28,029 bases of DNA from RYN-124 sp046262175 (GTDB lineage Bacteria; Actinomycetota; Actinomycetes; Mycobacteriales; SCTD01). The position numbers and the translations under genes are program-made. The stretch covers positions 1-28,029 of the forward strand of contig JBHENF010000016.1 of NCBI GenBank assembly GCA_046262175.1. Direction: 5' to 3'. Below the pieces are notes generated by a model that had not been told where the DNA came from, ran no database searches, and saw only the letters and a program-made list of their open reading frames with translations. Positions 21,815 to 28,029 of the stretch are shown in pieces; the first letter of the stretch is position 1, and every line of letters begins with the position of its first letter.

Positions 21815-23068
21815 GTGCCGGCACGCATGTCCGCCCTCGACAGCGCGATGTCCCAGCTGGCCACGGCCGTCGAGCAGCTCGGCCTGGACGACGGGCTGCA
21901 CGAGCTGCTCGCCACCCCGCGCCGGTCGATGCAGGTGGCGGTCCCACTGCGGCGCGACGACGGCACGATGACCGTGCTCGCCGGCTACCGCGTGCAGCAC
22001 AATCTGTCCCGCGGCCCCGCCAAGGGCGGCGTCCGGTTCCACCCGCACACCGACCTCGACGAGGTACGGGCGCTGGCGATGTGGATGACCTGGAAGTGCG
22101 CGCTGATCGGCATCCCGTACGGCGGCGCGAAGGGCGGCGTGGCCTGCGACCCGCGGCTGATGTCGCGCAACGAGCTCGAGCGGGTGACCCGCCGCTACGC
22201 AAGCGAGATCATGCCGATCATCGGCCCGGAGAAGGACATCCCGGCGCCGGACGTCGGCACGGACGACCAGACGATGGCCTGGATGATGGACACGTACTCG
22301 GCGCACAAGGGCTACACCGTGACCGGCGTCGTCACCGGCAAGCCCGTCAGCGTCGGTGGCTCGCTCGGTCGCGGCGGCGCGACGTCGCGGGGCGTCATGT
22401 TCGCGACGTTCTCGGCCCTGCGCGAGGCGGGCGTGGACCACCGCGGCGCGACCGTGGCCGTCCAGGGCTTCGGCAAGGTCGGCGGGCTCGCCGCGCAGTA
22501 CCTGCACGACGCCGGCTGCAACGTCATCGCGGTCAGCGACTGGAAGGGCGGCGTCTACAACAGCAAGGGCCTCAACCCGGCCGCCCTGCTCAAGCACCTC
22601 AAGACCGGCGCGGACACGGTCGTCGGCTACCCCGGCACCGACACGATCACGAACGAGGAGCTGATCGAGCTCGACGTGGACGTGCTCGTACCGGCCGCGC
22701 TCGAGGGCGTCATCCACGACGAGAACGCCGACCGGATCCGCGCCCGGTTCATCGTCGAAGGCGCCAACGGCCCGACGACCCCGGATGCCGACGCGGTGCT
22801 GGAGAGCAAGGGCATCGTCGTGGTGCCGGACATCCTCGCGAACTCCGGCGGCGTTGCCGTGTCGTACTTCGAGTGGGTGCAGGACCTGCAGGCGTACTTC
22901 TGGAGCGAGGACGAGGTGAACGACCGCCTGAAGGTGCTGATGGAGGCGGCGTACGACGAGGTCAGCGTCCTCGCGGCCGAGCGGGGCGTGTCGCTGCGGA
23001 CGGCCGCCCAGATGATCGGCGTGGGGCGCGTCGCCGACGCCCACCGCACCCGCGGCCTCTACCCGTAA
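21815..23068 (+). CDS. Glu/Leu/Phe/Val dehydrogenase family, probable glutamate dehydrogenase
   Basis: These enzymes deaminate an amino acid to the 2-oxo acid with NAD(P), or the reverse. The 417-residue protein shows substrate lysines in the spacing of clostridial GDH: Lys70 in GPAKGGVRFHP, Lys94 in MTWKCAL and catalytic Lys106 in PYGGAKGGV, then APDVGTDDQTMAWMMD and a Rossmann motif VQGFGKVGG. Length and the GPAKGGVRF form favour glutamate over branched-chain or phenylalanine substrates. The GTG at 21815 has AGGAG 7 nt ahead, better than the ATG at 21827. It follows the mce gene by 68 bp and converges on the glycosidase gene with a 6-bp gap. Cofactor choice cannot be read. Confidence 0.93.
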   Translation: MPARMSALDSAMSQLATAVEQLGLDDGLHELLATPRRSMQVAVPLRRDDGTMTVLAGYRVQHNLSRGPAKGGVRFHPHTDLDEVRALAMWMTWKCALIGIPYGGAKGGVACDPRLMSRNELERVTRRYASEIMPIIGPEKDIPAPDVGTDDQTMAWMMDTYSAHKGYTVTGVVTGKPVSVGGSLGRGGATSRGVMFATFSALREAGVDHRGATVAVQGFGKVGGLAAQYLHDAGCNVIAVSDWKGGVYNSKGLNPAALLKHLKTGADTVVGYPGTDTITNEELIELDVDVLVPAALEGVIHDENADRIRARFIVEGANGPTTPDADAVLESKGIVVVPDILANSGGVAVSYFEWVQDLQAYFWSEDEVNDRLKVLMEAAYDEVSVLAAERGVSLRTAAQMIGVGRVADAHRTRGLYP

Positions 23069-23074
23069 GGCGGT

Positions 23075-25126
23075 TCAGCGAGTGCCGAAGACCGCTGCGG
23101 CCCGCTGCAGGTCGGGCGACAGCGGGACGCCGTCCTCGGCGAGCGCGGCGGACAGCCCGCCGACCGAGCCGGGGTCCGCTGCGGCCGCGGCCCAGCCGGC
23201 CACCGGCGTGCCGCCGAACACCGGTGACACCAGCGGCTGCTCCGGCGCGCGCTGCACCTGCAGCTGAGGAGCGTTGCTCGTACGGGGGGCGACCCGCAGC
23301 TGGGCCTCACCCGGGTCGTTGCCCGGCAGCACGACCAGCGCGCTCGACACGGGCCGCTCGGTCGGGTCGGACGGCCGGTTCGCGATCACGCCGTTGAGCC
23401 ACATCGTGGACGAGCCGCCGCCGTCGAGGTTGATCGCGTTGACCGAGCCGAGCGACAGCAGAAAGTCGGCGAGCTGGCGGAGCGTCATGCCGGCGCTGTA
23501 GCCGTACTCGCGCCCGTCGACGACGACCACGAGCAGCCGTCCGTCGGCCGTCTGCCCCACGGCGGTGCGCGGGTTCGGGCCGGAGAACCGGTCGGTGCCG
23601 TCCACGTCCGCCGATTTCACGACGCCGTTGACGACCAGCATCGGGTTGCCGCCGAGCACGTCGACCGCACCCGCGAAGCCGGTGCTCTGCGTCAGCTGCG
23701 CGCTCTGCCCCGCTCGCAGCCCCTGCAGGAAGCTGCCGCCGCCGAAGTACTGTGCGCCGTCGAGGACCACGCCCGTCGGGGGTACGAGCGGCGCTGGACC
23801 CCCGCAGCGCGAGCCGCTGACCGTCATGGGTACGTCGACGGCGCCGTCGGGGTGCACCGTCCGCGGACCGGCCGGCGCCAGGCCGGCGTAGCACTCGTCC
23901 GGCGGGGGGACCTCGAGGCCGCCGCCGGCGGCGGTGAAGCCGGCCAGCGTGTTGGAGGAGGCGGGGCCGGAGTTCCACCGCGGGACGGCGATGGAGGCCG
24001 TGCCGGTGGCGGTCTGGGCGGTCAGGGTCGTCCGCGCGCTCGGGTAGCCCATGGAGACCTGCGTACCGCTCGCGTCGAAGCCGACGGCGCGGCCGAGGAC
24101 CTGCGCCGTCTGCACGAGCTCGCCGTCGCGGGCGAAGACGTGGACCGGCCGGCCGTTCGACAGCCCGAAGTCGCCGTTGACGGCGGCGACCGCACCGGAC
24201 CGCCGACCCATCGAGGACGTCAGCTCAGCGCCCTGCAGCGCGCTGCGGGCGAGCACCGTGTCGAGCGAGGACGCGGCGGCCAGGTCGATCGACAGCAGGT
24301 GGGCGGTGGCGCCGCCGGGGTGCAGCACCGTGTGCGTGACGCCGGGTGCGAGGCCCTGCGTACGCCGGACCAGTGGCACGTCGCCGACGCGCCCGAAGAA
24401 GGTCTTCTGGTACGGCGCGCTCGCGGCGTTGCTCTCGCGCAGATACCAGGTGCCGTCCCGCCAGACGGCAGGGGTGTCGCGCCCGTCGTGGTCCCAGTCG
24501 CCGGCGAGCCGCCGGTCGCCGAGGTTGCCGAACAGGAAGGTGCGTGCCACCGGGCCGCTGCCGACCGCATCGCGCTGGTACCAGGTCCGGTTCCGCACGA
24601 CGCCGATGTCCGTACGGCCGTCGCCGTTCCAGTCGCCGACGACCGGGACGTCCGCCGTCAGGCCGAACCGGAAGGTGCGGGTCGGGCCGGTGTTGGCGTC
24701 CCGGACGAACCACTGCCCGTGCCGGAACAGCCCGAGCGAGTCGACGCCGTCCCCGTCCCAGTCGCCCAGCACGGGGACGTCGCCGTGCAGCCCGAAGCGC
24801 AGCAGGGTGATCGGCCCCGCCGCGCTGTCGCGGAGCTTCCAGACGCCGTCGCGGAACAGGCTGAGGCTGTCGTTGCCGTCCCCATCAGTGTCGCCGGCGA
24901 CGGGCATCCAGCCGCCGGTGTCCTCGGCGTACGACGTCGCCGCGCCGCCGTCGAGATCGGGCTGCAGCACCCACGTGTCCGCGCGGCGCACGGTCAGCCG
25001 GTCGTAGCCGAGCGGGTCCGACAGCGCGGGAACGGCCGCAGCGGCCGGGGAGGTCGAGGCCACGAGCGGGCTCAGCAGGGCGCCGACGACGGACAGCGAG
25101 AGCGCGAGCGGGAGCGAGCGGCGCAC
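23075..25126 (-). CDS. Secreted phosphodiester glycosidase-family (NAGPA-like) protein with four FG-GAP-type repeats
   Basis: The 683-residue protein has a signal peptide (hydrophobic 5-22, Ala-rich cleavage zone near 30). Four repeats of about 43-45 residues follow, each with a Ca-binding-type core: GDTDGDGND (78), GDWDGDGVD (121), GDWNGDGRTD (164) and GDWDHDGRD (209), each leading to an RxGxWxxRD strand. This looks like an FG-GAP/VCBS propeller for binding. The C-terminal half (about 280-640) fits the PF09992 family: AVNGDFG, NPRTAVGQTADGRLLVVVVD, GMTLRQLADFLLSLG and NLDGGGSSTM (about 564-573). The family includes the enzyme that uncovers N-acetylglucosamine phosphodiesters. Substrate here is probably envelope or external polysaccharide. 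The GTG at 25126 has AAGGA 8 nt ahead; a longer frame to 25303 lacks a signal-like start. Confidence 0.85.
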   Translation of the reverse strand: MRRSLPLALSLSVVGALLSPLVASTSPAAAAVPALSDPLGYDRLTVRRADTWVLQPDLDGGAATSYAEDTGGWMPVAGDTDGDGNDSLSLFRDGVWKLRDSAAGPITLLRFGLHGDVPVLGDWDGDGVDSLGLFRHGQWFVRDANTGPTRTFRFGLTADVPVVGDWNGDGRTDIGVVRNRTWYQRDAVGSGPVARTFLFGNLGDRRLAGDWDHDGRDTPAVWRDGTWYLRESNAASAPYQKTFFGRVGDVPLVRRTQGLAPGVTHTVLHPGGATAHLLSIDLAAASSLDTVLARSALQGAELTSSMGRRSGAVAAVNGDFGLSNGRPVHVFARDGELVQTAQVLGRAVGFDASGTQVSMGYPSARTTLTAQTATGTASIAVPRWNSGPASSNTLAGFTAAGGGLEVPPPDECYAGLAPAGPRTVHPDGAVDVPMTVSGSRCGGPAPLVPPTGVVLDGAQYFGGGSFLQGLRAGQSAQLTQSTGFAGAVDVLGGNPMLVVNGVVKSADVDGTDRFSGPNPRTAVGQTADGRLLVVVVDGREYGYSAGMTLRQLADFLLSLGSVNAINLDGGGSSTMWLNGVIANRPSDPTERPVSSALVVLPGNDPGEAQLRVAPRTSNAPQLQVQRAPEQPLVSPVFGGTPVAGWAAAAADPGSVGGLSAALAEDGVPLSPDLQRAAAVFGTR

Positions 25127-25179
25127 GGGGAACGTCCTTGCTGAGGGGGTCTCGACGGTGGCACGGGAAGCGCCGAGAG

Positions 25180-25197
25180 TCGGGCAGACCCGCCCGA
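25180..25197. promoter_or_regulatory. Palindrome in the divergent intergenic region
   Basis: TCGGGC (25180-25185) and GCCCGA (25192-25197) are perfect 6-bp arms around a 6-nt spacer. It lies 54 bp upstream of the glycosidase GTG and about 94 bp upstream of the DUF3263 gene, so it could be an operator for either or both. I see no clear -10/-35 pair for either gene in this 164-bp gap. Confidence 0.35.
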
Positions 25198-25290
25198 ACG
25201 TGATCGGGTCGTGTCCTGGCCGGCTGTAGCCGTCCGCTGTGCTTTCATGGCGGCGAACTACACGCTTGTCGTTCGCCGTCTGGAGGATCC

Positions 25291-25584
25291 GTGGAGCGCG
25301 CACTCGCCCCCGTCACCGGGAGCCCTGCCGTCGCCGGCCTCACCGACCGCGAGCGGGAGATCCTCGCCTTCGAGCGGCAGTGGTGGAAGTACGCGGGGGC
25401 GAAGGAGACGGCCATCCGCGACCTGTTTGATATGAGCGCGACGCGGTACTACCAGACGCTCAACGCGCTCATCGATCGCCCGGAAGCGCTCGTGCACGAC
25501 CCGATGCTGGTCAAGCGGCTGCGCCGGCTGCGCACGACCCGCCAGCGCACCCGGTCGGCGCGTCGCCTCGGGATCGACGCCTGA
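25291..25584 (+). CDS. DUF3263 protein, helix-turn-helix-like, unknown function
   Basis: A 97-residue actinobacterial protein of the DUF3263 family. The core LTDREREILAFERQWWKYAGAKETAIRDLF followed by MSATRYYQTLNALIDRPEAL resembles a small winged or helix-turn-helix fold, the second part (SATRYYQTLNAL) like a recognition helix; DNA binding is inference. A basic Arg-rich tail ends it. The GTG has TGGAGG 4 nt ahead. It is 5 bp before the LytR_C gene; the same pair (Rv0430-Rv0431) is found in M. tuberculosis, which suggests a joint cell-envelope task. Confidence 0.88.
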   Translation: MERALAPVTGSPAVAGLTDREREILAFERQWWKYAGAKETAIRDLFDMSATRYYQTLNALIDRPEALVHDPMLVKRLRRLRTTRQRTRSARRLGIDA

Positions 25585-25589
25585 CGCCC

Positions 25590-26261
25590 GTGTCCGGCGA
25601 CAGCCTCGGCGACTGGCACCTGCCGCCCGTCGAGCCCGCGTCCGCCGTGCTGCCGGAGCCGGCGTCTGCGCCCGCGCCCGTTCCGCTCGACGTGCCGCGC
25701 CGCAACCCGGCGCAGCTCGAGCCGGTCTCGCCGTTGCGCGCCATGGCGGGCGCGCTGGTCGCCGTCGCCGGCGTCCTGCTGGGCATCGGTGCGCTGCTCT
25801 GGGCGACCGACGCGCCGGGCGGTGACCCGACGCTGACCGCGCTGAACGCCCAGAGCTCGCCGACCGTCGCCGCGTCGCTCGCGCCGTCCCCTTCGGCTGA
25901 GCCGTCTCAGGTCCCCTCGCCGACCGTCGCGGTGTCCTCCCCCGCCGCTGTGGTCGCGCCGACCCGCGCCGCGGTGGCGGCGGTGCCGAGGCTGGCGCTG
26001 ACGGTCCTCAACAACTCGAAGCGGCCGCTGCTCGCCGAGCGCGCCGCCCGCCGCTTCCGGGCCGGCGGCTGGCCAGTGAAGCTCACCGGCAACTTCACCG
26101 GACGCGTGACCGATACGACCGTCTACTACGCGCCGGGCCAGCTCCGGTCCGCCCAGCTGCTGCAGCGCTCCTTCGCCGGCCTGACCCGTGTACGGCCGCG
26201 GTTCGCCGGCCTGCCCGGGTCGGGGCTGACCGTCGTGCTCACCCGCTCGTACGACTCCTAG
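25590..26261 (+). CDS. LytR_C-domain membrane protein, VirR-like
   Basis: A 223-residue protein with a Pro/Ala-rich cytoplasmic N-terminus (1-48), one membrane helix (about 49-70), a Ser/Pro/Ala-rich linker (about 75-130) and a C-terminal LytR_C domain (about 135-222; LTVLNNSKRPLLAERAARRF, GGWPVKLTGNF, TVYYAPGQ). The layout matches VirR/Rv0431 of M. tuberculosis, which limits vesicle release and helps keep the cell wall intact. It lacks the LCP transferase domain often joined to LytR_C, so it is not a wall-polymer ligase. The GTG lies 5 bp after DUF3263, and its TAG is directly followed by the otsB-like GTG. Confidence 0.88.
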   Translation: MSGDSLGDWHLPPVEPASAVLPEPASAPAPVPLDVPRRNPAQLEPVSPLRAMAGALVAVAGVLLGIGALLWATDAPGGDPTLTALNAQSSPTVAASLAPSPSAEPSQVPSPTVAVSSPAAVVAPTRAAVAAVPRLALTVLNNSKRPLLAERAARRFRAGGWPVKLTGNFTGRVTDTTVYYAPGQLRSAQLLQRSFAGLTRVRPRFAGLPGSGLTVVLTRSYDS

Positions 26262-27032
26262 GTGCTCGCGCCGCGCACCGACGCCGGGCGCGCCGGGCTC
26301 GCTGCGCTGCGGGCCGACCCCGCCCGCGCCCTTGTCGCCCTCGACTACGACGGCACCCTCGCGCCGATCGTCGACGACCCCGCCGACGCAGTCCCGGCGC
26401 CCGGCGCGGTGGAGGTGCTGGGTCGACTGGGAACGCGGCTGGCCGTCATCACGGGCCGCCCCGCGCTGGTGGCGGTGGAGCTGGGCGGGCTGGCGGACGT
26501 ACCCGCTCTCGTGGTCATGGGGCAGTACGGCGTCGAGCGCTGGGTGGGGGGATCGCTGACGTCGGCCGATCCCGCACCTGGTCTGGAGCAGGTCCGGGCC
26601 GAGCTGCCGGGGATGGTGCGGCGGGTCGGCGGGGTCGTCGAGGACAAGGGCCACTCGCTGGTCGTGCACACGCGCAGCGCGCCGCGCGGTGCCCTGGAGC
26701 GCCTCGCCGGGCCCGTGACGGAGCTCGGGCAGCGGCTCGGGCTCGAGGTGCACCCGGGCCGGATGGTGCTCGAGCTGCGGCCGCCGGGGTTCGACAAGCA
26801 CGGCGCGCTGCTCGCGGTGGCCGACCCGCTGCCGTCGGCGGTGCTGTTCGCCGGGGACGACGTCGGGGACCGGCGGGCGTTCGACGCGGTGGACGAGCTG
26901 CGCGGCCGCGGGGTGCCCGGGCTGACGGTGTTCAGTGACAGCGCGGAGGGGCCGGGCGAGCTGCGGGACCGGGCCGACGTCGTGGTGGACGGGCCCGGGG
27001 GCGTGGTCGCGCTGCTGACGGAGCTGCTCTGA
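26262..27032 (+). CDS. otsB: Trehalose-6-phosphate phosphatase (OtsB-type HAD enzyme)
   Basis: It would release phosphate from trehalose 6-phosphate, the last step of OtsA-OtsB trehalose synthesis. The 256-residue HAD protein has motif I DYDGTLAPI (Asp28 nucleophile, Asp30), motif II ITGRP (63-67), a substrate-cap region, Lys179 in GFDKHGALL and motif IV GDDVGDRRAF (Asp199, Asp200, Asp203). Length is normal. The GTG begins right after the stop of the VirR-like gene with no gap, so translation is coupled. No otsA is near. Substrate is inferred from family; other sugar phosphatases of this group are possible. It ends 10 bp from the stop of the convergent AAA ATPase. Confidence 0.88.
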   Translation: MLAPRTDAGRAGLAALRADPARALVALDYDGTLAPIVDDPADAVPAPGAVEVLGRLGTRLAVITGRPALVAVELGGLADVPALVVMGQYGVERWVGGSLTSADPAPGLEQVRAELPGMVRRVGGVVEDKGHSLVVHTRSAPRGALERLAGPVTELGQRLGLEVHPGRMVLELRPPGFDKHGALLAVADPLPSAVLFAGDDVGDRRAFDAVDELRGRGVPGLTVFSDSAEGPGELRDRADVVVDGPGGVVALLTELL

Positions 27033-27042
27033 GCCCGACGGC

Positions 27043-28029
27043 CTAGGCGCGGCGGTCGGCGTACGCCTGCAGCGCCGCCACCTGCACCGGGTCCAGCGAC
27101 GGCCGGACCGTCGCCAGCGCGGCCTCGACGTGCGCGGCCGTGACGGTGGCGGCCGCCATCGACTCGCGCATCGCCGTCAGCGCCGCCTCCCGCACCAACG
27201 CCGAGCAGTCGGCGGCGGAGAAGCCCTCCGTACGGACGCCGAGCGCGGCGACGTCGACGGACGCGTCCAGCGGCACGTCCCTGCTTGCAGCGCGCAGGAT
27301 CTGCACGCGCGCGTCGGCGTCCGGCGGCGGTACGAAGACGAGCCGCTCGAGCCGGCCGGGTCGAAGCAGCGCCGGGTCGACGAGGTCCGGCCGGTTCGTC
27401 GCGCCGACGACGACGACGTCCCGCAGGCTCTCCACGCCGTCCAGCTCGGTCAGCAGCGCCGCGACGATGCGATCGGTCGTACCGCCGTCGGTGGACTGAC
27501 CGCGTACGGGTGCGAGCGCGTCCACCTCGTCGAGGAACACCAGCGTCGGGGCAGCCTCGCGCGCCCGGCGGAACAGCTCGCGGACCGCCCGCTCCGACTC
27601 GCCCACCCACTTGCTGAGCAGCTCCGCGCCCTTCACCGAGAGCACGTTGCACTGCCCCGACCCGGCGATGGCCTTGACCAGGAAGGTCTTCCCGCAGCCG
27701 GGCGGGCCGTAGAGCAGCAGCCCGCGGGGTGCGGCGACGCCGAGGCGCGCGAACGTGTCGGGGTACTGCAGCGGCCAGAGCACGGCCTCCGTCACCGCCG
27801 CCTTCACCTCGACCATGTCGCCGACCTCGTCGAGGGTCAGCGGCGAGATGTCGAGGGTCTCGCCGCCCAGCGCCGTGGGGCGGACGACCTGCAACGCCGC
27901 ATCGAAGTCGGTACGGGCGACCGTGGGCGAGGCGGCATCGCGCTGCCGGGCGGCCGCACGCAGCCCGGCCTCCTTGACCAGCGCGAGCAGGTCCGCGGCG
28001 ACGAAGCCGGGGGTGCGGCCGGCGACGTC
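27043..28029 (-). CDS. Cdc48/VCP-type AAA ATPase, C-terminal part (cut by window edge)
   Basis: The frame is open to the right edge, giving the last 328 residues. The piece starts in the lid of the first AAA module (TPGFVAADLLALVKEA), then a linker and the complete second module: Walker A GPPGCGKT, pore-loop KGAELLSKWVGESE, Walker B LVFLDEVDAL, the second region of homology ATNRPDLVDPALLRPGR with its arginine finger, and GFSAADCSALVREAA in the lid. Such double-ring unfoldases pull apart proteins with ATP. Actinobacterial members (Rv0435c in M. tuberculosis, close to the same DUF3263/VirR genes) lack the eukaryotic cofactors, and their substrates are poorly known. The first part lies outside the window. 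Confidence 0.93.
   Translation of the reverse strand, partial: DVAGRTPGFVAADLLALVKEAGLRAAARQRDAASPTVARTDFDAALQVVRPTALGGETLDISPLTLDEVGDMVEVKAAVTEAVLWPLQYPDTFARLGVAAPRGLLLYGPPGCGKTFLVKAIAGSGQCNVLSVKGAELLSKWVGESERAVRELFRRAREAAPTLVFLDEVDALAPVRGQSTDGGTTDRIVAALLTELDGVESLRDVVVVGATNRPDLVDPALLRPGRLERLVFVPPPDADARVQILRAASRDVPLDASVDVAALGVRTEGFSAADCSALVREAALTAMRESMAAATVTAAHVEAALATVRPSLDPVQVAALQAYADRRA

Overview
The window is about 28 kb of very GC-rich DNA with third codon positions almost all G or C, many GTG starts and 4-base ATGA/GTGA gene overlaps. Gene content (disA-radA-LpqE-like lipoprotein-carD-ispD-ispF-cysS-rlmB, plus DUF3263/VirR-like/Cdc48-like genes) is the classic actinobacterial core. In Mycobacterium tuberculosis the same order runs from Rv3586 back to Rv3579c. 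A chemotaxis operon and a Spo0H-type sigma factor suggest a motile, possibly spore-forming actinobacterium (Frankia/Kineosporia/Sporichthya/Motilibacter-like lineages). That placement is inference; no marker here fixes the genus.

Layout. (1) 1-3172, plus strand: end of an Hpt phosphotransfer protein, then cheB, cheR and cheW, each start overlapping the previous stop. (2) 3169-7859, minus strand: a UbiA-type prenyltransferase, a Sco1-type copper lipoprotein, an LpqE/PCuAC-like lipoprotein, radA and disA. cheW and disA share a CTAG at their convergent stops. (3) 7982-13566, plus strand: carD, a YacL-type PIN-TRAM membrane protein, a 339-bp stretch holding a candidate small Cys-rich gene, then the tight ispD-ispF-cysS-rlmB operon. 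(4) 13760-15712: a Spo0H-like sigma factor with a roughly 90-residue N-terminal extension and a two-part GNAT protein. (5) 15841-17933: tRNA-Thr(TGT) only 10 nt ahead of a membrane histidine kinase with no adjacent regulator. (6) 18101-23068: a secreted hydrolase-like protein, a solitary Mce protein and a glutamate dehydrogenase-family enzyme. (7) 23075-25126, minus strand: a secreted phosphodiester glycosidase-family protein with four FG-GAP-like repeats. (8) 25291-27032, plus strand: DUF3263, LytR_C/VirR-like and trehalose-phosphatase genes in one operon, convergent with a Cdc48-type AAA ATPase that runs off the right edge.

Functionally the window covers chemosensory adaptation (CheB/CheR/CheW), genome surveillance and c-di-AMP synthesis (DisA, RadA), copper/cytochrome oxidase maturation (Sco1, LpqE-like), rRNA-promoter control (CarD), isoprenoid precursor synthesis (IspD, IspF), translation (CysS, RlmB, tRNA-Thr) and cell-envelope functions (Mce, secreted hydrolase, VirR-like). 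Most of it is conserved core. The least explained parts are the small Cys-rich candidate gene with its start inside a 12-bp stem-loop before ispD, the Spo0H-like sigma factor with a palindrome over its likely promoter, the tRNA/kinase junction and the secreted hydrolase-Mce pair. I found no transposon, CRISPR array, phage gene or other clear sign of recent transfer.
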